Positions 7,558 to 16,113 of a DNA stretch of 64,000 nucleotides are shown here, piece by piece; position 1 is the stretch's first letter, and the number at the start of each line of letters is the position of its first letter. The stretch is from contig CAKZPS010000062.1 in assembly GCA_937139415.1 (NCBI GenBank), positions 62,001 through 126,000 on the forward strand. The letters are read 5' to 3'. The DNA is from an uncultured bacterium (GTDB lineage Bacteria > Atribacterota > Atribacteria > Atribacterales > Caldatribacteriaceae). The translations under genes and the position numbers were made by a program. The notes under the pieces are model-generated. The model made no database searches. It had not been told where the DNA came from and saw only the letters and a program-made list of their open reading frames with translations.

Positions 7558-9000
7558 TTGGTTTGGAACGAGAAAAAAATCTGGTCCTTTTCGGTTTTAT
7601 TCTCTTTAACGGTAAATCTGGTCATTCTCGTGGTCTTATCTCTGTATTGGTTATCTTTGCACTATACGAAGACAGAGGAACAACCGGTAGTTGTGGAACT
7701 CATGGAAATTCCTGCCCGCCGTGAGCCGCTCGGAGAGGTTTCCCAATCGGCAGAATTAGCGGAATTGAATCCCCCCCAAGAAATGAGGGACGCGCAACGG
7801 GAAGAAGTTCCTCAAGTGCAAAGCGAAATAGCCTCGGAAATGCAACAAAAGAAAGAGCAAGTTCGCATCCCCAAGCCACCCGTAGAACTTCCTACCGCAG
7901 AGAATATTGTGGAGAGAACTTCGCCGTCCGGGGCGAGATTATTTAATCCTGGCGAAAACATCGATGTTGAGGAAAATATGAAGTGGCAGGGTGTTGAAGC
8001 TGAAGCAACCATCAAAGGGCAACTTGAAATGGCCGGTCAGTCGTCACGTCTCGCCCATTTAGCTCAAGAGGGAATGCAAAGGGTGGAAAGCACCGTAGGA
8101 GAAACCTTAGCCACGGGGGAATTGCTTCCACCGACGACCGGGGTAGAGAGGAGGTCTCCTTTTATGAAGAGACCAATTGCCGTTGTGGTCGAGAATGCTC
8201 CTCAGGCACGTCCTCAAGCCGGTCTTGGAGTGGCAGATATGGTCTATGAGATTATGACCGAGGGTGGTATCACCAGATTTTTGGCCGTTTTTTCCTCTGA
8301 ATCTGCCGACGCAGTAGGTCCGGTACGTAGCGCTCGTCCTTATTTTGCCCTCAAAGCCAAGGAGCACGATGCAGTTTTCGTTCATAGTGGTGGGAGTATC
8401 GAAGCATACACTTATATGAGAGAATTAGCCTTGGATCATATCGATGAAATGAGAAATTTCCAACCGTTCTGGCGTACAAAGGAACGACAGCCACCTCATA
8501 ATTTATACACTTCTGTGACTTCTTTGCGTCAAGAAGCTCAAAAATTGGGCTATAATCGTCCGGTTCGAGCTGCAAGTTTTGCGGTTTTTACCTCGGAGAC
8601 GAATCGAGAAGGGAAAGAGGTCCCCCGGGTAGAGATCCACTATGGTGGTGATTACCAGGTTCGTTTCGACTTTCGTTCGGATGGTAAACAATATTATCGA
8701 TTTGTCAATGGAGAACCACATGTTGACAGCGGTACCGGACGCCAGATTTCTTGTTCTACCGTTATTGTTCAAGTTGCTGAACACAAGGCGAAGGATAGCG
8801 AGGGGCGCTTAGAGATCCGTTTTGTAGGGCAAGGGTCTGGTTGGATATTTACCGGAGGAAAGGGAATGCCAATTCGCTGGGAAAAGAGGAATTTACGAGA
8901 AAAGACCAGATTCTATTACCCTGATGGTGAAGAGGTAAAAATTTCTCCGGGTCGACTGTGGATTGAAATCGTCGATACTCGCACAAAGGTGGTGTTCTAA
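7558..9000 (+). CDS. TonB-like N-terminus fused to a DUF3048 (YerB-type) domain
   Basis: A 480-residue protein with an unusual architecture. Residues ~8-33 form one membrane anchor, followed by the TonB-like segment PVVVELMEIP and a proline- and glutamate-rich linker to about residue 200. This is the layout of TonB/TolA-type proteins, which span the periplasm. The C-terminal half (about 203-480, starting MKRPIAVVVEN) is a DUF3048 domain: GLGVADMVYEIMTEGGITRF, VGPVRSARPY and the HSGGS stretch are its conserved parts. DUF3048 proteins (YerB) are cell-envelope proteins of unclear role. The TTG start at 7558 has GGAG 7 bases upstream; an upstream frame inside exbD is a shadow. It follows exbB-exbD by 4 bases, so it is the likely energised partner of that motor. 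Its stop overlaps lgt by one base. Confidence 0.82.
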   Translation: MVWNEKKIWSFSVLFSLTVNLVILVVLSLYWLSLHYTKTEEQPVVVELMEIPARREPLGEVSQSAELAELNPPQEMRDAQREEVPQVQSEIASEMQQKKEQVRIPKPPVELPTAENIVERTSPSGARLFNPGENIDVEENMKWQGVEAEATIKGQLEMAGQSSRLAHLAQEGMQRVESTVGETLATGELLPPTTGVERRSPFMKRPIAVVVENAPQARPQAGLGVADMVYEIMTEGGITRFLAVFSSESADAVGPVRSARPYFALKAKEHDAVFVHSGGSIEAYTYMRELALDHIDEMRNFQPFWRTKERQPPHNLYTSVTSLRQEAQKLGYNRPVRAASFAVFTSETNREGKEVPRVEIHYGGDYQVRFDFRSDGKQYYRFVNGEPHVDSGTGRQISCSTVIVQVAEHKAKDSEGRLEIRFVGQGSGWIFTGGKGMPIRWEKRNLREKTRFYYPDGEEVKISPGRLWIEIVDTRTKVVF

Positions 9001-9755
9001 TGTATCCTATTCTCTTCCATTTCATTCGGTTTCCCATCTATTCGTATGGAGTCATGTTAGGACTAGCATTTCTCGTAGGAGTGCTATGGGCGTTACGCCG
9101 AGCACCACGATATGGTATTACTCGAGATTCAGTCTTAGAAGTTGCCTCTCTCTGCGTTATTGGGGCTATTGTCGGCTCGCGGTTGGCTTACGTCCTCATC
9201 CATTGGGATTATTACCGTGAGAACTTGTGGCAAGCTTTTGCCATTCGAGAGGGAGGACTGACCTTTTATGGAGGAATCGCCGGCGCGATCCTCATGGCTG
9301 TTCCGTATATTATTCGTCGAAAATACCCTCTTCCCCGCTTTTTTGACCTCTTTGCTCCTCCGTTGGCGCTCGGTTATGCCATCGCCAGAGTCGGTTGTTT
9401 CCTCAATGGTTGTTGTTATGGGCGGGTATGTGTCTACTCCTCTTTCCCCTTAGGGGTGAAATTTCCCCATCTCTATGGGTTTCGCTATCCAACTCAAATC
9501 TATTCCTTGGGGTATTCTCTCATTATTTGTGCCATTCTTCTCTCTTTGGAAAGAACGAGACGTTTTCCGGGAGAACTCTTTTTGGACTATTTGTGGCTGT
9601 ACGGAGTGGCTCGATTTTTCATGGAGTATTTTCGCGATGAAGCATTCGTAGTTGGAGGATTCTTGACTCTCGGTCAATTGGCCTGTGTTCTACTCATAGC
9701 TTTTGTGTTGATTGTGAAAAATATGCTTCGGAGAACCTATGAAGTTAGAGCTTGA
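9000..9755 (+). CDS. lgt: Prolipoprotein diacylglyceryl transferase Lgt
   Basis: Lgt is an integral inner-membrane enzyme that transfers diacylglycerol from phosphatidylglycerol to the lipobox cysteine of prolipoproteins, the first step of lipoprotein maturation. The 251-residue product has about seven hydrophobic segments, the conserved VGSRLAYVLIHWDYY, REGGLTFYGGIAG and the Lgt signature ARVGCFLNGCCYGR. Its length is slightly below the ~270-290 typical of the family. The ATG overlaps the stop of the preceding gene by one base (TAATG) and its 3' end overlaps the Xer gene by 17 bases, so it is part of a long plus-strand operon. Confidence 0.95.
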   Translation: MYPILFHFIRFPIYSYGVMLGLAFLVGVLWALRRAPRYGITRDSVLEVASLCVIGAIVGSRLAYVLIHWDYYRENLWQAFAIREGGLTFYGGIAGAILMAVPYIIRRKYPLPRFFDLFAPPLALGYAIARVGCFLNGCCYGRVCVYSSFPLGVKFPHLYGFRYPTQIYSLGYSLIICAILLSLERTRRFPGELFLDYLWLYGVARFFMEYFRDEAFVVGGFLTLGQLACVLLIAFVLIVKNMLRRTYEVRA

Positions 9756-10641
9756 AGCTATTTTAGAGGCGTTTTTGCAGTTTCTGTTTTGGGAAAAAAG
9801 GCTTGCTGACAACACTATTGCCGCTTATCATCAAGACGTTTACTTATTTCTCGATTTTTTGGAAAAAGAGGGCATTTACTCTCTGAAAGAGGTTCAGGTA
9901 GAAATCTTGGAGAAGTTCGTTGTAGAAGAATCGAAGAAGGGATTAGAGAGCACTTCTCTGTCGCGCCGAATCTCTGCGTTGAGGACCTTTTTCTTCTTTT
10001 TAGTGAAAGAGAAAATGGCCAAAGAGAACATGGCCAAGCTCTTAGGCGCTCCAAAGATACGTCGTAGTCTCCCTGAAGTTCTCACCGTAGAAGAAGTAGA
10101 AAGGATGATCAACGTTTGTGATGTTTCTAAACCTAAGGGGTTGAGGGATAAGGCTATTTTGGAGCTTTTGTATGCCAGTGGATTGCGAGTGAGTGAACTC
10201 ATTTCTCTTGAGTTTTCCCATCTCGATTTAGAAAATCGTATGGTGCGGTTGTGGGGTAAGGGTTTTAAAGAGCGAATCGTTCCTTTTGGAGAAAAAGCCA
10301 AAGCAACTCTCACAACCTATCTCTCTTGGGGGAGAGGAGCGTTGCTTAAGGGCATTCAGAGTCGTTACCTCTTTGTGAGTGGTTTCTCAGGTCGTTCTCT
10401 CACTCGCCAGAATGTTTGGACCATGGTAAAAAGATGTGCACAAAAAGCTGGTATTCAGAGAAATGTTACTCCACACGTACTTCGGCATACCTTCGCTACC
10501 CATCTTTTAGAAAACGGGGCTGACTTGAGAATTGTACAAGAGTTTTTGGGACATAGTGATATCACCACCACGCAAATCTATACCCACGTCAATCGGAAAA
10601 TTTTAAAGGAAGTTTATGAAAAGGCTTTTCCCAGAAAATAA
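9739..10641 (+). CDS. xerC: Tyrosine recombinase, XerC/XerD type
   Basis: A 300-residue site-specific tyrosine recombinase. The N-terminal SAM-like core-binding domain (about 1-95) precedes the catalytic domain. The catalytic set is visible: Arg in LYASGLRVSEL, His and Arg in HVLRHTFATHL, His in LGHSDITTTQ and the nucleophilic Tyr in IYTHVN. Length and motifs fit the chromosome-dimer resolvases XerC/XerD/XerA acting at dif rather than phage integrases. No dif-like site or integrated element was seen nearby. XerC and XerD cannot be told apart here, so the symbol is tentative. It overlaps lgt by 17 bases and is followed after 21 bases by the phosphorylase gene. Confidence 0.88.
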   Translation: MKLELEAILEAFLQFLFWEKRLADNTIAAYHQDVYLFLDFLEKEGIYSLKEVQVEILEKFVVEESKKGLESTSLSRRISALRTFFFFLVKEKMAKENMAKLLGAPKIRRSLPEVLTVEEVERMINVCDVSKPKGLRDKAILELLYASGLRVSELISLEFSHLDLENRMVRLWGKGFKERIVPFGEKAKATLTTYLSWGRGALLKGIQSRYLFVSGFSGRSLTRQNVWTMVKRCAQKAGIQRNVTPHVLRHTFATHLLENGADLRIVQEFLGHSDITTTQIYTHVNRKILKEVYEKAFPRK

Positions 10642-10662
10642 CTCTGTTGGAGGTGAACGATT

Positions 10663-11481
10663 GTGGATTTGAAGGCAAAAATCGAAGAAAGTGCTCGTTT
10701 TATTCAAGGCAGAGTGTCCTTTACTCCTCGCCTCGGGATTATCCTGGGTACAGGATTAGGTGCCTTGGTTGACGAGATTGCCATCGATCGAGTCATTCCT
10801 TATGAGGAAATCCCCCATTTTCCGGTTTCTACGGTAGAAACGCACAAAGGGAACCTTGTTTTGGGCCATCTTGCCGAAAAGCCGGTGGTGGTCATGCAAG
10901 GGCGTTTTCACTACTATGAGGGCTACGATCTAAAGCAGGTCACTTTTCCGGTACGGGTTATGAAAAAATTGGGAGCAGGTACGCTCATGGTGAGTAACGC
11001 TGCCGGTGGTATGAATAGAAATATGAAGCGCGGGGATCTCATGATTATTACCGATCACATTAATCTCCTCGGTGACAACCCTTTGCGTGGTCCAAACGAT
11101 CCCGAATTAGGACCCCGATTTCCCGACATGTCTTCCGTCTATGATCGCGAACTTCGCGACCTCGCTCTACGCATTGGTTTAGAAAATGGGATTTACCTCC
11201 ATCAGGGTGTTTATGTTGCCTTGTCAGGACCTAATTTAGAGACACCGGCTGAGTACCGGTTTCTCATTGCTATTGGTGCTGATGCGGTAGGAATGTCGAC
11301 CGTTCCGGAGGTCATTGTTGCTCGACATGCTGGGATGAGGGTTTTCGGAATTTCCTGTATTACCGATTTAGCTATTGATGGGGTGGTAGAACCGGTCAGC
11401 TTTGAGGAAATTGTGAACGCTGCTCGCACTGCAGAACCAAAATTAACCCTGATCATTAAAGAATTGGTGCGTAGAATGTGA
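10663..11481 (+). CDS. punA: Purine nucleoside phosphorylase (trimeric type)
   Basis: A 272-residue enzyme cleaving inosine/guanosine with phosphate to the free base and ribose 1-phosphate, feeding the hpt salvage enzymes found elsewhere in the window. The family marks GTGLGALVDE, phosphate-binding VETHKGNLVLG, QGRFHYYEGYD, SNAAGGMNRNMKRGDLM and SGPNLETPAEYRF are clear and place it in the low-molecular-mass trimeric PNP group. The GTG start has TTGGAGGTG about 9 bases upstream. It ends one base before the next ATG. MtnA lies two genes downstream, so methylthioadenosine cleavage is a conceivable side activity, but the substrate loop was not analysed. Confidence 0.93.
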   Translation: MDLKAKIEESARFIQGRVSFTPRLGIILGTGLGALVDEIAIDRVIPYEEIPHFPVSTVETHKGNLVLGHLAEKPVVVMQGRFHYYEGYDLKQVTFPVRVMKKLGAGTLMVSNAAGGMNRNMKRGDLMIITDHINLLGDNPLRGPNDPELGPRFPDMSSVYDRELRDLALRIGLENGIYLHQGVYVALSGPNLETPAEYRFLIAIGADAVGMSTVPEVIVARHAGMRVFGISCITDLAIDGVVEPVSFEEIVNAARTAEPKLTLIIKELVRRM

Positions 11482-11482
11482 A

Positions 11483-11941
11483 ATGGCTGAAGCACTCCTA
11501 AAAGTATTCTTCTTAGCCTTTTTACCTATTAGTGAGATTCGGGGTGCTCTTCCCTATGGAGTTTGGGGAGCAGGCCTTCCCTTTTTTTTGGTGTTAGGTG
11601 TTGCCCTCTGTGGTAATCTTCTCTCTTATTTTGTGGTCATGTATACTTTGCATTTTTTTCTTGTCCTGTTCCTTCGTTTTCGGTGGTTTCAAAATTGGTG
11701 GACTCATTATACCACCCGAGTGAGAGAACGTTTTCGAAAATATGCTCAATGGGAGAAGTGGGGTGTGCTCTTATTTATAGGCATTCCCCTGCCCTTTACC
11801 GGCGTGTGGACAGGGTCGCTCATCTGTTTCTTGGGAGGACTGTCGTTCCGGGAGTCTTTTCCTTTCGTATTAGGTGGTTTACTCATGGCTTCCTGTATCG
11901 TGAGTGTATTGACTTTACTGGGTAAAGCGTGGATTTTTTGA
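11483..11941 (+). CDS. Small multidrug export-like membrane protein (PF06695 family)
   Basis: A 152-residue membrane protein with about four hydrophobic segments. The N-terminal PISEIRGALPYGVW matches the start of the small multidrug-export family (COG2426), in which a conserved motif of this kind re-enters the membrane. The middle GIPLPFTGVWTGSLICFLGG is also conserved in that family. Transport function in the family is inferred rather than shown, so the name should be read as a family label. It starts one base after the phosphorylase stop and is followed by mtnA after 22 bases, so it is probably co-transcribed with them. Confidence 0.8.
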   Translation: MAEALLKVFFLAFLPISEIRGALPYGVWGAGLPFFLVLGVALCGNLLSYFVVMYTLHFFLVLFLRFRWFQNWWTHYTTRVRERFRKYAQWEKWGVLLFIGIPLPFTGVWTGSLICFLGGLSFRESFPFVLGGLLMASCIVSVLTLLGKAWIF

Positions 11942-11963
11942 GTGAAGAAAGGAAAGGGATGCA

Positions 11964-13019
11964 ATGCTTAAGCATATAGAATGGAATGGCCGTAATCTCC
12001 GTTTTTTAGATCAAACGCGCTTACCGCTTGAAGAGTATTTTATAGAAACCGCTGATTATCGAGTGGTTGCCGAAGCAATACGAAAGCTCCAGTTAAGAGG
12101 AGCACCTCTCATCGGTGTTTCTGCAGCATACGGGGTATGTTTGGGAGCGATAGAGGCTTTGGGTGATTCTCGCGAACGGTTCTTTGCGAGCTTAGAAAAA
12201 GTAGATGAGGAATTGCGGAGTACACGTCCGACGGCGGTGAACCTTTTTTGGGCTTTAGATCGAATGAAACGTATCTGGCAGACCTTGCAGGCAAGGGATG
12301 AAGCTCCTCAAAAGGTGGTAGAAGAACTCCTCGAAGAGGCTCATCACATCGCAAGGGAAGATGAAGAAACCAATGAGAAGATTGCCCGGTATGGAGCGCA
12401 ACTCTTTCAAGATGGGGATCGAATTCTCACTCACTGCAATGCCGGGGCTTTGGCTTGTAGTGCTTGGGGAACTGCTTTGGGGGCAATTACTTGGGCATTT
12501 GTGAAAGAGGGAAAAAGGGTCGTGGTGTACGCCGATGAAACGCGTCCACTCTTACAAGGAGCCCGGTTAACGGCTTTTGAGTTGTGGAAGAACGATATTC
12601 CGGTCAGGGTAATTTGTGACAATATGGCGGGTTTTCTCATGGCGCGGAGAGAAATTGATAAAGTCATCGTGGGGGCGGATCGGGTTGCTCGCAACGGTGA
12701 TTTTGCCAATAAAATCGGCACCTATACGGTAGCCTTGCTCGCCCATTACCATCGGATTCCCTTTTATGTTGCTGCACCTCTTTCCTCTTTCGATCCCCAA
12801 TCACCGGATGGGAGCCACATACCCATTGAGGAGAGAAATCCGGAAGAGGTACTGGTTTTCAACGGGAGAAGAATTGCTCCTTGCGAAGTCGGGGCAAAAA
12901 ATCCCGCTTTTGATGTAACACCCGGTCACCTGGTGACCGCTTTCATTACCGAAAGGGGAATTATTCGACCTCCTTACAAGGAGCACTTTGAGTCTCTTTT
13001 TGCTCAAGAAGGAGGGTGA
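11964..13019 (+). CDS. mtnA: S-methyl-5-thioribose-1-phosphate isomerase
   Basis: MtnA isomerises methylthioribose 1-phosphate (or the related 5-deoxyribose 1-phosphate) to the ribulose form in the methionine salvage pathway. The 351-residue product shows RGAPLIGVSAAYGV, the catalytic cysteine in LTHCNAGALA and the catalytic aspartate in GADRVARNGDFANKIGT, as in the eIF2B-related MtnA family. No other mtn genes are present, so the product probably feeds a short shunt rather than the full pathway. An AAGAAAGGAAAGGG site precedes the ATG. The stop is 4 bases before the GTG of the next gene. Confidence 0.94.
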   Translation: MLKHIEWNGRNLRFLDQTRLPLEEYFIETADYRVVAEAIRKLQLRGAPLIGVSAAYGVCLGAIEALGDSRERFFASLEKVDEELRSTRPTAVNLFWALDRMKRIWQTLQARDEAPQKVVEELLEEAHHIAREDEETNEKIARYGAQLFQDGDRILTHCNAGALACSAWGTALGAITWAFVKEGKRVVVYADETRPLLQGARLTAFELWKNDIPVRVICDNMAGFLMARREIDKVIVGADRVARNGDFANKIGTYTVALLAHYHRIPFYVAAPLSSFDPQSPDGSHIPIEERNPEEVLVFNGRRIAPCEVGAKNPAFDVTPGHLVTAFITERGIIRPPYKEHFESLFAQEGG

Positions 13020-13023
13020 TATC

Positions 13024-14169
13024 GTGATTACCGTACGGGATATAAAGGCGGTCGAAGCCTTGCCTGCGGGAAAAAACTTGATTATTTCTCTCTACCTTAA
13101 TGTTGGTACCCGGCGTTTTTCTCGTGAACATATCCTCGCTTTGGCTCATCGTCTTCTGGAAGAAAGAATCACCTCCTGCCAGCAAGAATTCTCAGAAGAA
13201 GAAATAGAGAGTTTAGCAGAGTGTCGTAAACGAATCGAAGATTTTTTGCGCAACGACTTCAAAATGCAAGGAAATGTTAGAGGTCTTGCCATTATTGCCA
13301 GTCACGATCATAACTTGTTTCAAACATACTGTGTACCACAATCTTTTCGTTCGCAAGCTTTCATCGCTTCGCGTCCCTATCTCCGTCCGCTTATGACGGT
13401 CCTCTCTGAATATCGGAGGATTATGTTGGTGGTCTTGGATCATCGAGAGGCTCGGTTTATAGCGGCTTATATGGGCAACGCTTGGGAACACCCTGGTTAT
13501 CATAGTGATACTCAGCGAAAGGTGCGGGAAGGGGGATGGTATGGCTTAGAGGAGCGAAAAATTGCAAGGCGAATCGAGAATCAGGTTTTACGCCATTATA
13601 AAGAAGTTGCCGATCTTTTGTTCGAACATTTTCAGTCAGGATACTTTGAGTATCTCTTTGTGGGTATCAAAGAAGAAGAATATCCGTTGTTTTGTAATTT
13701 TCTCCATAGCTATGTGCGAGGGGTGCTCCGGGGGAGAGTGAATGTAAATCCCAAAGATCAGGCTCAAATCTTATTTGAAGAAGCCTTGAGATTGGAGCGA
13801 CTCATGGAAGATGAAGAAGATACCCAAATCATAGAACGTTTGCTTGAAACCGTTGAAACCGGAGGGTTGGCAATCTACGGTTTAAAACGAGTTTTGTATG
13901 CGGTCAATTTAGGAGCGTGTCAAACTTTGGTTGTAGATGATAGCTATGAGCAAGAAGGGTACGCGTGTGAACGATGTGGATGTCTCAGCCTGAGCTCCGA
14001 ACGATGTGGTTTCTGTGGTGATGAAGAAACAAAAGAAGTGCAAGACCTTATGGAGAGAACTATTGAAGAAGTTCTTGCCCAGAACGGAGAAATAAAATAT
14101 ATTTACCATACTCATCCCAAATTGGCAACCATCGAGCATATTGGTGCCTTCTTACGTTTTCAAGTATAG
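13024..14169 (+). CDS. Bacterial eRF1-like protein (baeRF family) with zinc ribbon
   Basis: A 381-residue protein of the bacterial archaeo-eukaryotic release factor group. It has an N-terminal domain (ISLYLNVGTRR), a central eRF1 domain-2-like part (IMLVVLDHREARFIAAYMG) and a C-terminal eRF1-3/L7Ae-like domain beginning near ETGGLAIYGLKRVLYAVNLGA. Inserted in the latter is a four-cysteine zinc ribbon, CERCG...CGFCG. The GGQ of true release factors was not seen. Such proteins are thought to act in ribosome rescue or hibernation, but the evidence is mostly comparative. The GTG at 13024 has GGAGG 8 bases upstream; a longer frame reading into mtnA is rejected. It ends 11 bases before the kinase gene. 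Confidence 0.75.
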   Translation: MITVRDIKAVEALPAGKNLIISLYLNVGTRRFSREHILALAHRLLEERITSCQQEFSEEEIESLAECRKRIEDFLRNDFKMQGNVRGLAIIASHDHNLFQTYCVPQSFRSQAFIASRPYLRPLMTVLSEYRRIMLVVLDHREARFIAAYMGNAWEHPGYHSDTQRKVREGGWYGLEERKIARRIENQVLRHYKEVADLLFEHFQSGYFEYLFVGIKEEEYPLFCNFLHSYVRGVLRGRVNVNPKDQAQILFEEALRLERLMEDEEDTQIIERLLETVETGGLAIYGLKRVLYAVNLGACQTLVVDDSYEQEGYACERCGCLSLSSERCGFCGDEETKEVQDLMERTIEEVLAQNGEIKYIYHTHPKLATIEHIGAFLRFQV

Positions 14170-14180
14170 GAGGGAAATGG

Positions 14181-15677
14181 ATGGAAGAATATTTCTTGAT
14201 TTTGGATTGTGGAGCGACGCGGTTACGTTCTATAGCGGTGAATCCTCAAGGTCGAATTCTCTCTTTTCACTCCGTTCCTAATCAACCCTGCTTACAGGAC
14301 GAGAGGGGAGAGTACCTCATTTGGGATATGGAAGAAATATGGGCGAAGATGTGTCGGAATACCCGGAAAGTGGTAGGAGAGCTCCAAGGAGTGGTGAGGG
14401 GAGTGGCAATAACCACCTTTGGAGCAGATGGGGCACCGGTCGCTGCGGACGGTACGCTGACCTATCCGGTTATTTCCTGGCAATGCCATCGGACCGCTCC
14501 CTTGGCACGGGAAATCACTGCTTTTTTCTCACCCCGCGAACTTTTTCGGATAACAGGATATCAGGTTATTCCCTTTAATACGTTTATAAAATTGCTGTGG
14601 CTCAAAAAAAATGTACCGTCGGTACTCAAAGAAGCTTGCTGCTTTATGATGATGCCGGGCATTATTAACTTCTTTCTTACTGGAGAGATGACTATTGATT
14701 ATACTTCAGCCTCGACTACCATGATGATGGATGTGGCGAAACGACAGTGGTCAGAGGAACTCCTCTCCTTCTTAGAGATTCCTCCCCGATTCTTCCCCCG
14801 TTTCGTGGAGGCAGGGGAGGTGATCGGAACAATCACCTCTAAGGCGAGTTCGGAAATCGGCCTTCCTGCAGGAACCCCGGTGATTTCGGCAGGTCACGAT
14901 ACGCAGTTTGCGATTATTGGGTCGATGGCTGAGCGAGATGAAGTGGTTTTGAGTTCGGGAACTTGGGAAATAGCGGCGCTTCGTATCCCGTATTATCTCG
15001 ATTCGGAACAGGCTTTTCGGACTGGGATGTTGGTGGAATTAGATGCAGAGCAAGGAATCTGGAATCCTCAGATGCTCATGATTGCCGGAGGTGTGGTAGA
15101 GTGGGTGCGGAGGAATTTTTTTGCCGAGGTGAAGGATCAAGAAAATATCTATGAGCTCATGATTGAGCAGGCTCAATCGGTGAGTATTGGCGCGCAAGGG
15201 GTGTCTTTCATCCCCGCTTTCATGCCCTCAGGACCAACGAAACCTTATGGGACTCAAGGGACGATATTGGGATTAGGTTTGACCTCTACGCGAGGACATA
15301 TCGTAAGAGCTACCTTAGAAGGCTTGTCTTTCCAACTGAAACAGGCGGTACTTGCCCTAAGGGAGGCTTTCCATTTTGAACCGAAAGCGGTGAGAGTGGT
15401 AGGAGGCGGAGCAAAGAATGTGCTCTGGAATCAAATTCGGGCAGATGTTTTGAATCTCCCTATTATCACAACCTCTTGCGAAGAAGCGACGGTATTAGGG
15501 GCCACTCTTTTTGCCATGGTCGGAACCGGACACGCCCGAACCCTTGACGAAGCGCATCGAAACGTCTCGGTGAGTACGCAGGTATGGGAGCCCTCTCCTC
15601 ATTGTGAGCGATACCACGAACTCTTCGAGCGCTATCAAAAACTTCCCTTACTCTTACAAGAATATTACACCTCTTGA
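14181..15677 (+). CDS. fucK: FGGY carbohydrate kinase, L-fuculokinase-like
   Basis: A 498-residue FGGY sugar kinase that phosphorylates a sugar with ATP in the cytoplasm. N-terminal ILDCGATRLRSIAVNPQG, then GVAITTFGADGAPV with YPVISWQCHRTAPL, SAGHDTQFAIIG followed by VLSSGTWEI, and C-terminal GGGAKNVLWNQI closely follow the layout of E. coli FucK as I recall it. The 'D-C-G-A-T' start is typical of FucK as against xylulokinase or glycerol kinase. L-fuculose is therefore the likely substrate, but L-rhamnulose or another deoxy-ketose is possible since no isomerase or aldolase lies beside it. An AGGAGGG ribosome binding site precedes the ATG. The 3' end overlaps the convergent C_GCAxxG_C_C gene by 13 bases. 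Confidence 0.82.
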   Translation: MEEYFLILDCGATRLRSIAVNPQGRILSFHSVPNQPCLQDERGEYLIWDMEEIWAKMCRNTRKVVGELQGVVRGVAITTFGADGAPVAADGTLTYPVISWQCHRTAPLAREITAFFSPRELFRITGYQVIPFNTFIKLLWLKKNVPSVLKEACCFMMMPGIINFFLTGEMTIDYTSASTTMMMDVAKRQWSEELLSFLEIPPRFFPRFVEAGEVIGTITSKASSEIGLPAGTPVISAGHDTQFAIIGSMAERDEVVLSSGTWEIAALRIPYYLDSEQAFRTGMLVELDAEQGIWNPQMLMIAGGVVEWVRRNFFAEVKDQENIYELMIEQAQSVSIGAQGVSFIPAFMPSGPTKPYGTQGTILGLGLTSTRGHIVRATLEGLSFQLKQAVLALREAFHFEPKAVRVVGGGAKNVLWNQIRADVLNLPIITTSCEEATVLGATLFAMVGTGHARTLDEAHRNVSVSTQVWEPSPHCERYHELFERYQKLPLLLQEYYTS

Positions 15678-16099
15678 GGGCCAAGGTATTGTTTGGCGAT
15701 ATTCTCCACCGTGACGATGATACGGTTGCATCGTTCGCGCAAGTTCTGTCCACGGTATATTTGCAGTCCTTCCTCGGTGTTGAGGGAGACACCGATAAGG
15801 TCCACGCAATTCACCTTCCCGAGGACGGACTGTGTTTCTTGTAAGAATTTTTCCACCATTTGGTACAGTTGGTCTCTTGTGATTTTATCCTGTGGATTCT
15901 TCCGACCATATCGTATGCCTAAAGCCATTACTGCTCCGGTGATGGCGCCACATATATCTCCGGTATGCCCGATGCCGCCACCGAAACCGGTGGCAATTTG
16001 CGGCACGAGCTCACTCCAGATGCCGAGATAGTCACACAACCCTAAGAGTACTGATTCGCAACAGTTGAAACCCTGTTTATGGTATTCTCCTGCGTCCAT
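15665..16099 (-). CDS. C_GCAxxG_C_C family redox protein
   Basis: A 144-residue soluble protein of the C_GCAxxG_C_C family (PF09719). The motif set is visible: CC in GFNCCESVL, GFGGGIGHTGDICGAITGAVMALG and a later cysteine near VNCVDLIG. These proteins are thought to bind metal or act in redox chemistry in anaerobes; no precise reaction is known. The canonical GCA is read here as GHTGDICGA, so it carries the variant spacing also seen in the family. A strong GAGGAGGAGG site precedes the start. The stop lies 13 bases inside the convergent kinase gene. It is the last gene of a minus-strand cluster after ttuA and ackA, with a 14-base gap. Confidence 0.8.
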   Translation of the reverse strand: MDAGEYHKQGFNCCESVLLGLCDYLGIWSELVPQIATGFGGGIGHTGDICGAITGAVMALGIRYGRKNPQDKITRDQLYQMVEKFLQETQSVLGKVNCVDLIGVSLNTEEGLQIYRGQNLRERCNRIIVTVENIAKQYLGPQEV

Positions 16100-16113
16100 T
16101 TTGACCTCCTCCT

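Noticed and set aside
9894-10313. 139-codon open frame on the minus strand
   Set aside because: Lies fully inside the Xer recombinase gene on the other strand and reads as low-complexity Ser/Leu/Arg.
14181-15677. Xylulokinase or glycerol kinase as the FGGY enzyme
   Set aside because: The LDCGAT start and the SAGHDTQF/SSGTWEI blocks fit fuculokinase better than those two groups.
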